Origin: Synergistaceae bacterium
GTDB lineage: Bacteria; Synergistota; Synergistia; Synergistales; Aminobacteriaceae
DNA: 13,545 nucleotides
Reading direction: 5' to 3'
Assembly (NCBI GenBank): GCA_017447325.1
Contig: JAFSNU010000178.1
Location: 1 to 13,545, forward strand
The notes beneath the pieces were generated by a model. The model ran no database searches. It saw only the letters and a list, made by a program, of their open reading frames with translations, and was not told where the DNA came from. Shown here in pieces: positions 7,184 through 13,225 of this stretch (position 1 is its first letter; each line of letters begins with the position of its first letter). Both the position numbers and the translations under genes were made by a program.

Positions 7184-7429
7184 TTATACGTAGATATTGC
7201 TCAGCTGCGTCAGCTCATATACTATAAATAAAATTTGCCAAGGCTCATATGCCGCGCCGATAATTTGCTGTATGTCTCCTAAATTTGAAATATTTAAAGC
7301 GTACGCATCTCCAAAAACTTATGCAGCGTCCTCAAAAGTAACGCCATGTTTTTCCCAATTTGTCTCTGCTTTCTCGTCGTCCCAAGTAAAAAACGTGTCG
7401 CCTAAAATATATTTAATTTCGTAATTCAT
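7184..7429 (-). pseudogene. BrnT-family toxin relic with in-frame stop
   Basis: The minus-strand frame from ATG 7427-7429 reads MNYEIKYILGDTFFTWDDEK, then AETNWEKHGVTFEDAA, a TAA stop (7319-7321), and continues in the same frame with VFGDAYALNISNLGD and IIGAAYEPWQILFIVYE up to a second TAA (7184-7186). The order FxWDxxKAxxNxxKHGVxFEDAAxVF ... IG ... ILFxVY is that of BrnT toxins, small ribonucleases of the RelE fold. The usual C-terminal IRIISAR block is missing, apparently deleted together with the junction to the antitoxin. One nonsense codon and a missing catalytic tail mean it cannot make an active toxin. It is divergent from the rubrerythrin gene. This assignment rests on motif recognition by eye. 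Confidence 0.75.
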
Positions 7430-7457
7430 TAAATTAAAATTGCGCCTGAAATTATTA

Positions 7458-7484
7458 TAGCATTTAAAAATTTTATGCTAAAAT
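7458..7484 (+). promoter_or_regulatory. Rubrerythrin promoter with overlapping palindrome
   Basis: TGCTAAAAT (7476-7484) is a good extended -10 element (TGnTAAAAT) about 35 bases before the rubrerythrin start. The same place holds an inverted repeat TAGCAT (7458-7463)/ATGCTA (7475-7480) whose A/T-only centre runs AAAA to TTTT. A repressor bound there would cover the promoter, which suits an oxidative-stress gene; the regulator is not identifiable. Confidence 0.5.
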
Positions 7485-7518
7485 AGATAAAATATTTAAA
7501 ACTCAGGGGGAGTTAAAA

Positions 7519-8058
7519 ATGAGCAATCAGTACGCAGGAACACAGACCGAGAAGAATTTGCAGGCGGCTTTTGCAGGAGAGTCGCAGGCGCGCAACAAGT
7601 ACACGTATTTTGCGTCGACGGCAAAGAAAGAGGGCTATGAGCAGATCGCCGCGTTATTTTTAAAGACTGCCGACAACGAGAAAGAGCACGCGAAGATGTG
7701 GTTCAAAGAGCTCGGCGGAATCGGAGACACAGCCGAGAACTTAAAGGCCGCAGCAGCCGGAGAGAACTACGAGTGGACTGACATGTACGAGGGCTTTGCC
7801 AAGACAGCCGAGGAAGAGGGCTTTAAAGCTTTAGCCGCTAAGTTCAGACTCGTCGCCGCGATCGAGAAGCATCACGAAGAGCGTTATCGCGCGTTATTAA
7901 AGAATGTCGAGGCTCAGGAAGTCTTCGCGAAGAGCGAGATTAAAGTCTGGGAGTGCCGCAACTGCGGTCATATCGTCGTCGGACCGAAAGCTCCGGAAGT
8001 CTGCCCGGCTTGCAATCATCCCAAGAGCTATTTCGAGCTTAACGCTGAGAATTATTAA
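7519..8058 (+). CDS. rbr: Rubrerythrin (peroxide-reducing non-heme iron protein)
   Basis: This is a 179-residue cytoplasmic protein that reduces hydrogen peroxide to water in anaerobes. The N-terminal ferritin-like four-helix domain (about 1-135) carries the diiron ligands in GESQARNKY (Glu21), EKEHAKM (54-60), YEGFAKTAEEEG (90-101) and AAIEKHHEERY (113-123). The C-terminal rubredoxin-like domain (about 140-175) has two CxxC pairs, Cys146/Cys149 (ECRNCG) and Cys162/Cys165 (VCPACN), that hold the electron-transfer iron. A very strong ribosome-binding site AGGGGGAG (about 7504-7511) fixes the start. The codon choice is more GC-rich and uniform than in its neighbours (many gag, gcc, aag codons), which suggests a highly expressed gene. 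It stands alone, with its own promoter and terminator. Confidence 0.97.
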   Translation: MSNQYAGTQTEKNLQAAFAGESQARNKYTYFASTAKKEGYEQIAALFLKTADNEKEHAKMWFKELGGIGDTAENLKAAAAGENYEWTDMYEGFAKTAEEEGFKALAAKFRLVAAIEKHHEERYRALLKNVEAQEVFAKSEIKVWECRNCGHIVVGPKAPEVCPACNHPKSYFELNAENY

Positions 8059-8083
8059 TTTTTAAAATTTAAAATTTAAAATT

Positions 8084-8115
8084 AAAGCGCTGTGAAAAAA
8101 TTCACGGCGCTTTTT
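8084..8115. terminator. Bidirectional terminator between rubrerythrin and S1-domain gene
   Basis: AAAGCGCTGTGAA (8084-8096) pairs with TTCACGGCGCTTT (8101-8113) through 13 pairs, one of them U-G, around an AAAA loop. It ends in TTTTT (8111-8115) on the plus strand and is T-rich on the minus strand too. It lies between two convergent genes and probably serves both. Confidence 0.92.
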
Positions 8116-8126
8116 ATATTTTAAAA

Positions 8127-8606
8127 TTAAAAATTATCTCTATTATTCCCGCCGCGTCCTCCGCCGCGCTTGCGTCCCGTCCTCGGCGCGCTCTTGCTGT
8201 TTAAGTCGGCAATTTTTGACTCGCTGACTTTCAGGAACGACGCCATCTTCTTTTCAAACGCCTCGTTCGCCGCGCCCTGCGCTTCTTGATTTAGATTGAC
8301 TGGCTGATAGACCGACTGACGTTCAGCGTCGCGCTTCAACGTCAAGTCAATGCGTCCCTTGTCGTCGATCTTAATAATTTTTGCCCTGACGTTCTGACCT
8401 TGCGACAAAACGTCCTCGACTTTCTTGACGAAATTAAACGAGAGTTCTGAAATATGAATCATGCCCTTGCGGCCCGAAGCTGTCATCTTGACAAAAGCTC
8501 CGTAGGGCATAATCTGTTCAACGACGCAGTCAACCCAGTCGCCGATGCCGATACTTGAAGCAGAACCAGAGCCAGAAGAAGTGTCGAACTTCCTTTCTTC
8601 TTCCAT
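8127..8606 (-). CDS. S1-domain RNA-binding protein with RGG-like tail
   Basis: This is a 159-residue cytoplasmic RNA-binding protein. One S1 domain spans about residues 20-92, with IGDWVDCVVEQIMPYGAFVK, GMIHISELS and the closing strand GRIDLTLKR. Small S1 proteins of this kind (general stress protein 13 / YugI and CvfD families) associate with ribosomes or mRNA. A disordered Ser/Gly-rich leader precedes the domain, and the C-terminus is a basic RTGRKRGGGRGGNNRDNF tail that should add nonspecific RNA affinity. Start is supported by GGAGGT (minus strand, 8619-8624), 12 bases before the ATG. It shares the 8607-8834 spacer divergently with the carrier gene. Its exact RNA partner is unknown. Confidence 0.88.
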   Translation of the reverse strand: MEEERKFDTSSGSGSASSIGIGDWVDCVVEQIMPYGAFVKMTASGRKGMIHISELSFNFVKKVEDVLSQGQNVRAKIIKIDDKGRIDLTLKRDAERQSVYQPVNLNQEAQGAANEAFEKKMASFLKVSESKIADLNSKSAPRTGRKRGGGRGGNNRDNF

Positions 8607-8819
8607 AATAATTAATAAACCTCCAGATATATAAAAATTAAATTAATTTAATTAATTTTATTTTAATAAATATAATTTTAGCATTTAAGCTTTAAATTTA
8701 AAATAATTTATTCGGGCTTAATAATATTAAATAAATTTTTCAGAGCATAAAGTCCTGAATTAAATTTTAAAATAATTTAAAGTTTTGTATTAAAATAAAT
8801 AAAGTCTAATTTTTTATTC

Positions 8820-8826
8820 GGTGGTG
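8820..8826 (+). promoter_or_regulatory. Ribosome-binding site supporting the 8835 start
   Basis: GGTGGTG lies 8 bases before ATG 8835 and matches the anti-Shine-Dalgarno sequence at 6 of 7 positions. No comparable site precedes the later GTG/ATG candidates at 8901 or 8919, so the original gene most likely began at 8835, upstream of the amber codon. Confidence 0.65.
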
Positions 8827-8834
8827 CTTTATTC

Positions 8835-10217
8835 ATGGACGAGTACAAGGGCTTTAAGATTTTTAATTTGCAGCCGAAATAGTTTGCGCTGTTCGCGGCT
8901 GTGGTGCTTTTGACGGCGATGCTCGGCGTTCTTCCGCCGGGCATGGCCGGATGCTTCGCTTTTATGATCGTGTTCGGAGCGATCTTGCAGGAGCTCGGCG
9001 ATCATTTGCCGATAGTCAACACGTTCTTGGGCGGCGGCCCGGTCGTAATAATTTTCGGCATGGGCTTTTTGCGTTATGTAAATTTCTTTGGAATTTTTGA
9101 TTTAATTTCAGGATTAATAGCGAAAGGCGGCGGCGGATATACTGATGTCTTAATGAAAAATATCGACACGTTCTTTAAGCCTGCCGGAGCGTTTTTAGAT
9201 TTTTATATCGCCGCGTTAATCACAGGCTCGATACTCGGAATGAATAGAAAGCTCTTAGTGAAAGCGGCCGCACGTTATTTCCCGGCTATATTCGGCGCGA
9301 TGGCTTTATCGTTCGGACTTGCGGCTTTAGCCGGACATTTCATGGGCTTTGGAGTTATTAAAGCTATATTATTAATCGCATTGCCGATAATGGGCGGCGG
9401 AATGGGAGCCGGCGCAGTGCCTTTAAGCAAAATTTTTGAGAGCACCGGCACGATGACGGCTGAAGAGGCTATATCTATAATGAATCCTGCCGTTGCGATA
9501 GGCAACGCTACTTCAATAGTCTTAGCGGGAATATTAGCGAAAATTTTAATCAGCAAATATTTTAACGGTCAGGGTTCTTTAATGAAAGCCGGCGCGAATG
9601 AAGACCCGGCTGAGTATGATATATCGCCTGAGATGCAGGCCAAGCGAAATAATATAAGCATTTCTAAATTAGGCGTAGGGCTTTTAGCCGCAACTTCGTT
9701 CTTCTCATGGGGTTATATAGTAGCCGGCATTTGGATTAAGCTTGTCCCGGCAGTTAATATTCATGCTTATGCCTGGATGATAATTTCTGTCGCGTTATGC
9801 AAAGTCTTTAATCTCTTGCCGGAGAGCGTGGAGATTAGCTGCTACCAGTGGTTCCAGTTCGTCATGAAAAATTTGACTGCAATGTTAATGGTCGGAATAG
9901 GCCTTTGCTATTTAAGCCTGGACGTCGTTATAAGCAGCTTCTCGATGACTTATTTATTATTATGTTTATTGAGCTGCATCGGCGCGTTTGTCGGAGCGGC
10001 GTTTATAGGAGCTTTAGTCGGCTTTTATCCGTTGGAAGCGGGAATTACTGCCGGACTTTGCATGTCGAACATGGGCGGCACGGGCGACGTCGCAGTGTTG
10101 AGCGCTGCTCACAGAATGGAGTTAATGCCTTTCGCTCAGATAAGCTCGCGTTTGGGCGGCGCGATAATTTTAATTATCGGCAGCTTGATGCTCTCGACCT
10201 TGGGCAGTATGCTTTAA
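8835..10217 (+). CDS. 2-hydroxycarboxylate transporter (CCS family), amber at codon 16
   Basis: This is an inner-membrane cation symporter for citrate, malate or lactate-type hydroxy acids (CitS/MaeN/CimH family). From ATG 8835 the frame gives MDEYKGFKIFNLQPK, then TAG (8880-8882), then FALFAAVVLLTAMLGVLPPG without any shift. Full length would be about 460 residues, as in the family. Landmarks include the two re-entrant-loop motifs, LPIMGGGMGAGAVPLSKI and MSNMGGTGDVAVLSA, plus FYPLEAGITAGLC and the C-terminal AQISSRLGGAIILI. The uninterrupted part opens at GTG 8901, but that start would lack half of the first helix and has no ribosome-binding site. Either the gene carries a recent nonsense mutation, the codon is read through or is a base-call error, or translation restarts weakly. 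The rest is intact with no other stops. It fits the window's hydroxy-acid theme; a binding-protein gene follows 60 bases later. Confidence 0.9.
8880..8882 (+). other. In-frame TAG within the carrier's N-terminus
   Basis: Codon 16 of the 8835 frame is TAG, between QPK and FALFAAVV, just before the first membrane helix. One base change from TAT/TAC (Tyr), CAG (Gln) or AAG (Lys) would explain it. ttdB and the 11195 gene end in TAG, so amber is a normal stop here. Confidence 0.85.
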
Positions 10218-10221
10218 TTTA

Positions 10222-10264
10222 AATTATATTAATTATATTTTAATTATATTATTTTAATTATATT
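10222..10264. repeat. Four copies of AATTATATT
   Basis: The nonamer AATTATATT occurs at 10222, 10231, 10242 and 10256, separated by 0, 2 and 5 T/A bases. It fills the spacer between the carrier and the binding-protein gene, just before the AAGGT ribosome-binding site. It may be plain slippage, or A/T-rich promoter DNA. Confidence 0.6.
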
Positions 10265-10277
10265 AAGGTAAAAAATT

Positions 10278-11114
10278 ATGATTAAGAAAATATTATTCGC
10301 GCTGATTTTAATTTTAGTTTTAGTTAATGCTGCCTTTGCCGCCGGAATGAAAATCGGAACGCTTGCTCACCAGAACATGAGCGAAAGCGAGTACGCGGAG
10401 TTTATAAACTCGCAGACGCGTAATTTCTTCGGCTGGAAGATTTTAAACACTAATCATAGCCTTGACGACGAGTTTATATATTTCGGGTCTTTAAATTCTA
10501 TGTTAATGGCTTTAGGCGCGGACAAAATAGAAGAAATCGCTCTGCCCGAGCCGGTCGCCGAGTATGTGGTGAATGCTAATTCGAACTTTGAATTGTCATG
10601 CGCGCTGCACTCAAGGCCGACGCATTTAGCATTAGGCTTTAGAAATGACGACGAGGGCAAAGAACTTTGCGAACGTGTTAATCAAGCTATTAACGCAATG
10701 AAAGCCGACAGAAGTTTAAGTTTGCTCACGTCAAAATATATGAGAGGCAACAGCGCGGTCTCGCAGCCTGACATGGCAAAATTTGCGCTGTTCCCGAACG
10801 TAAAGACTTTGCGCGTTGCAGTGACCGGAGATTTGCCGCCGCTCGACATGACCGCGCCGGACGGAACGCCAATCGGCTTTAACACGGCGGTTCTGGCCGA
10901 GATAGGCAAGCGCATTGAAGCTAATATCGAGCTTGTTAATATAGACTCTGATGCGAGGACAGCGGCCTTAATGTCGAACCGCGTTGACATGGTCTTCTGG
11001 TATCAAGTTTATGACGGCGTGGACAAGCAGCCCGATGCGCCCGACGGCGTGCTGATCTCAGAGCCTTATTACAGCTGGGATAAATTTTTGCACCTTCGTC
11101 ATTTTGTCAGATAA
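10278..11114 (+). CDS. Secreted substrate-binding-like protein with swapped lobe order
   Basis: This is a 278-residue exported protein related to family 3 solute-binding proteins. Residues 1-22 form a signal peptide (MIKK, a hydrophobic run, then NAAFA). The first half looks like the second lobe and C-terminal helix of such a protein: IGTLAHQNMSESEY, GSLNSMLMALGADKIEEIAL, EPVAEYVV, then LALGFRNDDEGKELCERVNQ and AINAMKADRSLSLLTSKYMR (23-156). The second half (from about 177) looks like the first lobe: TLRVAVTGDLPPLDMTAPDG, TPIGFNTAVLAEIGKRI, ALMSNRVDMVF, and ISEPYYSWDKFLHLR at the end. So the usual order is reversed. It may be a permuted protein or what remains of a two-domain binding protein. 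Start follows AAGGT (10264-10268). No permease genes accompany it, so a sensor or carrier-accessory role is possible; the ligand is unknown. Confidence 0.8.
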   Translation: MIKKILFALILILVLVNAAFAAGMKIGTLAHQNMSESEYAEFINSQTRNFFGWKILNTNHSLDDEFIYFGSLNSMLMALGADKIEEIALPEPVAEYVVNANSNFELSCALHSRPTHLALGFRNDDEGKELCERVNQAINAMKADRSLSLLTSKYMRGNSAVSQPDMAKFALFPNVKTLRVAVTGDLPPLDMTAPDGTPIGFNTAVLAEIGKRIEANIELVNIDSDARTAALMSNRVDMVFWYQVYDGVDKQPDAPDGVLISEPYYSWDKFLHLRHFVR

Positions 11115-11131
11115 AATAAATTTAAATTAAT

Positions 11132-11172
11132 AACTCTCAGGCCGTGAGTTCACGCTCCGGCTTGAGAGTTTT
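11132..11172 (+). terminator. Terminator after the binding-protein gene
   Basis: AACTCTCA (11132-11139) pairs with TGAGAGTT (11163-11170), continued by G-U and GCCG/CGGC pairs for a 13-bp stem. TTTTAATTATTT closes it. Confidence 0.88.
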
Positions 11173-11194
11173 AATTATTTATAAATAAATTATC

Positions 11195-11758
11195 ATGAAA
11201 TTTAAAGCGCTTGAGATTCACACGCTGCATGTGCGGGACTTTAACGGCGAGAAACTTATTCAGGCTTTAGGCGGTATAAAAGATTTTGAAATTGAATCAG
11301 CCGACGCCGAGCGCGAGCTTAACGCGTTATTAAATCCGGCAAAATTAATTTTAAATAAATTATTTAAATTTATAATTTTAATTTTAATAGGCGTGATTTT
11401 AATTTTATTTTTAACGCCTAATGCTGAAATATTTATGATTAAAGCGTTAGGATTTATAGCTATATTTGCGGGCTTGGCCGGAGCTTTTGCCGAGCTTAAA
11501 AATATTTTTCAAACTCGAAAATATTTATTAAATTTAAAATATCAAGACGCTTTAGAATTTGCCGGCTGGCAGCTTGCCTTAAAGTCCGCGCCTAAGAAGC
11601 TTAACAACGACAGAGATTCTAATAATATAGATTATATTTTAATTAATAACGAGACTTTAAATCTTGACGCAAAAGCTTTAGCATTAAAATATAATTTATT
11701 AAGCGCGATAGCTCAGCAGGCATATAAAATTATTAAAGCCAGCGCCGCTCAAGCTTAG
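11195..11758 (+). CDS. Small membrane protein of unknown function
   Basis: I do not recognise this 187-residue protein. It has a soluble N-terminus (about 1-55), two adjacent membrane helices (about 57-73, LFKFIILILIGVILILF, and 79-99, rich in I/F/A), then a cytoplasmic or periplasmic tail with LDAKALALKYNLLSAIAQQA near the end. No signal peptide, metal motif or known domain is seen. No ribosome-binding site precedes the ATG; the leader is A/T only. The last 22 bases, including the TAG stop, lie in a 33-base sequence repeated 107 bases downstream, which belongs to the 3' end of the opposing gene, so the C-terminus may have been rewritten by that duplication. Confidence 0.65.
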   Translation: MKFKALEIHTLHVRDFNGEKLIQALGGIKDFEIESADAERELNALLNPAKLILNKLFKFIILILIGVILILFLTPNAEIFMIKALGFIAIFAGLAGAFAELKNIFQTRKYLLNLKYQDALEFAGWQLALKSAPKKLNNDRDSNNIDYILINNETLNLDAKALALKYNLLSAIAQQAYKIIKASAAQA

Positions 11759-11769
11759 AGTTCGCGCCG
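11737..11769. repeat. Copy A: extra 3' end of the 11840-12424 gene
   Basis: These 33 bases match 11844-11876 with 3 mismatches. Read on the minus strand they encode GANSKLERRWL plus a TAA, against GANSKPEWRWL plus a TAA in the gene. It lies just past that gene's stop codon and overlaps the 3' end of the convergent 11195 gene. Confidence 0.85.
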
Positions 11770-11839
11770 TTAAAATATAAAATAAATTAAAACTTAAAAT
11801 TTTTCACGCAAGCTAACGCCGAGCTAAAAATCTAAAAAT

Positions 11840-12424
11840 TTACAGCCAGCGCCATTCAGGCTTAGAGTTCGCGCCGAGCTTCTTGCACAAAAACACTCCG
11901 CGAGCGTCGAACTTGCGGCTGTTCGTGTTGTACCAGACTAATAAAGTCCCGCGCTGTTTGTTTAAAATAAATTTTATCGCCGCGCCCTCGACAATCGGAC
12001 CGTAATACGCAAGCACCATTTCGCCCTGCGACAACGCCGGACGTTTGCGCTGCCATTTAAGCCTGTTAGTCCTCTCCTGCGGATAATTTATAATTTTCTT
12101 TAACGCGTTCTCAGGCTTAATATTATTTATTAATTTAAATTTTTTAACTTTTATTTCCTGCGGAATATAGCGGCGTATTCTGTCGCCTTTCACGCTCACG
12201 AGCTGCGCCGCGAACCTGAAGCCCTGGCTCGAGCAGTTTAAACTGCCCTGCATAGCTAAAATTTCCGGCGAGTTTATCTGTAATTTAGTTCTTAACGGAT
12301 AAGTCTCGACATTATGTCTTAAAGTTGAAATTAAAGGCCTGTGCAGCCGCAAGCTCAAGCTCTTAATCTTCACGCGGCCTAAAACATGTCTTGAAAAATA
12401 TTCACGTATTTCTTCGAATGCCAT
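11840..12424 (-). CDS. Hypothetical protein
   Basis: I do not recognise this 194-residue protein. It is basic, with many Arg/Lys patches (GRVKIKSLSLRLHRPL, NRLKWQRKRPAL), lacks membrane helices and a signal peptide, and ends in an aromatic C-terminus (KPEWRWL). The segment GEMVLAYYGPIVEGAAIKF followed by GTLLVWYNTNSRKFDARGVF looks like a folded beta-rich core. There is no ribosome-binding site before ATG 12422-12424. It is the last gene of a minus-strand series (13545 to 11840) and may be cotranscribed with the genes upstream, although 220 bases of repeats intervene. The basic character could suit nucleic-acid binding, but nothing proves it. Confidence 0.7.
   Translation of the reverse strand: MAFEEIREYFSRHVLGRVKIKSLSLRLHRPLISTLRHNVETYPLRTKLQINSPEILAMQGSLNCSSQGFRFAAQLVSVKGDRIRRYIPQEIKVKKFKLINNIKPENALKKIINYPQERTNRLKWQRKRPALSQGEMVLAYYGPIVEGAAIKFILNKQRGTLLVWYNTNSRKFDARGVFLCKKLGANSKPEWRWL
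11844..11876. repeat. Copy B: native 3' end of the 11840-12424 gene
   Basis: This is the in-gene member of the 33-base direct repeat pair; its partner is at 11737-11769. Copies start 107 bases apart and have the same orientation. Confidence 0.85.
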
Positions 12425-12426
12425 AA

Positions 12427-12522
12427 TTAATTTTTTAATTTTATTTTAATAATCAATAAACAAGGCGGCTCTATTAATTTTATGCTCTGCGCTGCATCGG
12501 CTAAAATATTTACCAACGCCAT
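12427..12522 (-). pseudogene. Relic 1: degenerate copy of the 12645-13184 gene's 3' end
   Basis: A minus-strand frame of 31 codons from ATG 12520-12522 begins MALVNILADAAQSIKLIEP, matching AVNILVEAAQSMELMEP of the gene, then drifts into A/T-coded Lys/Ile residues. The matching bases are about 12466-12522. No ribosome-binding site is present. Confidence 0.7.
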
Positions 12523-12540
12523 AATTTATAATTTAATTTA

Positions 12541-12627
12541 TTACTCAACCAGCGAGGCTAAAGCCTTTTGCTGCTCTATTAATTTTATGCTCTGCGCTGC
12601 CCCGACTAAAATATTTACAAACGCCAT
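12541..12627 (-). pseudogene. Relic 2: in-frame mini-copy of the same 3' end
   Basis: A minus-strand frame of 28 codons plus stop starts MAFVNILVGAAQSIKLIEQQ and ends KALASLVE, exactly the last eight residues of the 12645-13184 gene. Residues PFGRI of the gene are missing, so the frame was kept through a short deletion. The bases after its stop (TAATAAATTAAATTATAA) are also shared with the gene's own trailer. It lacks a ribosome-binding site. A relic is more likely than a working micropeptide, though the intact ATG and stop are noteworthy. Confidence 0.75.
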
Positions 12628-12644
12628 AATTATAATTTAATTTA
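12541..12644. repeat. Tandem repeat unit of about 104 bases
   Basis: This is the full unit of the tandem array that comprises a truncated unit (12466-12540), this unit, and the 3' end of the gene (12645 to about 12741). The stop-codon ends of the last two units lie exactly 104 bases apart, and 12501 versus 12606 are 105 apart. Confidence 0.8.
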
Positions 12645-13184
12645 TTACTCAACAAGCGAGGCTAAAGCCTTTTGAATTCTGCCGAACGGCTCCATTAATT
12701 CCATGCTTTGAGCTGCTTCGACTAAAATATTTACAGCTCCGTTCATCTCGTCCTGTCGGCTCTCCGGCGCAAAAACTATTCTTAACGGCGCGCTTATTGC
12801 GTCAGCTTGAAGCAAAAAACTTCCTGCCTCGCCCGCGCTCTCCGTGTGTCCGACTGAGTCAAGCGGAGCATGCGCTGAATGAGTTAAATATGCTGCTCTG
12901 ACTTTGCCTACATTTCTTAACGGCTGCAATAAATCCAAATCGCCGCAGATCCATAAACTTGGCCGAGCTTCAACCGCGTTTAATAAACTTTGCAAAATTA
13001 ATTCTTCGCGCAAATAAACATCAAGCGCGTTGCCGTATAAAATTCTTTCAAGTTTCGTCGGCCTTATGGGATCAGTATATCTAAAGTCCATAGGCACGCC
13101 CCGAAAGTCAACAACAAGCGACGCGCCACGTATCTCTCCGTCCGCTCCGTCTATCGTCATATAGCCCAAACTGCCCTGCGCCAT
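12645..13184 (-). CDS. Conserved hypothetical protein
   Basis: I do not recognise a function for this 179-residue soluble protein. It opens MAQGSLGYMTIDGADGEIRG and contains a striking block MDFRYTDPIRPTKLERILYG (about 32-51), the sort of dense Arg/Pro/Tyr block that marks a conserved family. It is followed by ALDVYLREELILQSLLNAVE and a predicted strand SLWICGDLDLLQPL. No signal peptide, membrane helix or cofactor motif is visible. The ATG follows a GAGAGGAT ribosome-binding site (about 13189-13196 on the minus strand). The upstream gene ends 41 bases before it, so the two are likely cotranscribed. Its C-terminal 30 or so codons recur twice downstream as degenerate tandem copies. Confidence 0.8.
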   Translation of the reverse strand: MAQGSLGYMTIDGADGEIRGASLVVDFRGVPMDFRYTDPIRPTKLERILYGNALDVYLREELILQSLLNAVEARPSLWICGDLDLLQPLRNVGKVRAAYLTHSAHAPLDSVGHTESAGEAGSFLLQADAISAPLRIVFAPESRQDEMNGAVNILVEAAQSMELMEPFGRIQKALASLVE

Positions 13185-13225
13185 TTTATCCTCTCATCTC
13201 TAATTTTTCAAATTATTTAAATTAT

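Noticed and set aside
7197..7424. Plus-strand frame of 75 codons between the racemase and rubrerythrin
   Set aside because: It is antisense to the toxin relic, which has recognisable family motifs, and it has no ribosome-binding site.
8880..8882. TAG as a pyrrolysine codon
   Set aside because: Pyrrolysine is known mainly from methylamine methyltransferases, not from carriers, and TAG ends ttdB and the 11195 gene in this window.
9848..10222. Plus-strand frame of 124 codons inside the carrier gene
   Set aside because: It runs in another frame of the CCS carrier and its translation is Arg-rich with no family resemblance.
12466..12741. The tandem repeats as a CRISPR array
   Set aside because: Units are about 104 bases, degenerate, and derived from the neighbouring coding sequence; there are no short identical repeats with unique spacers.
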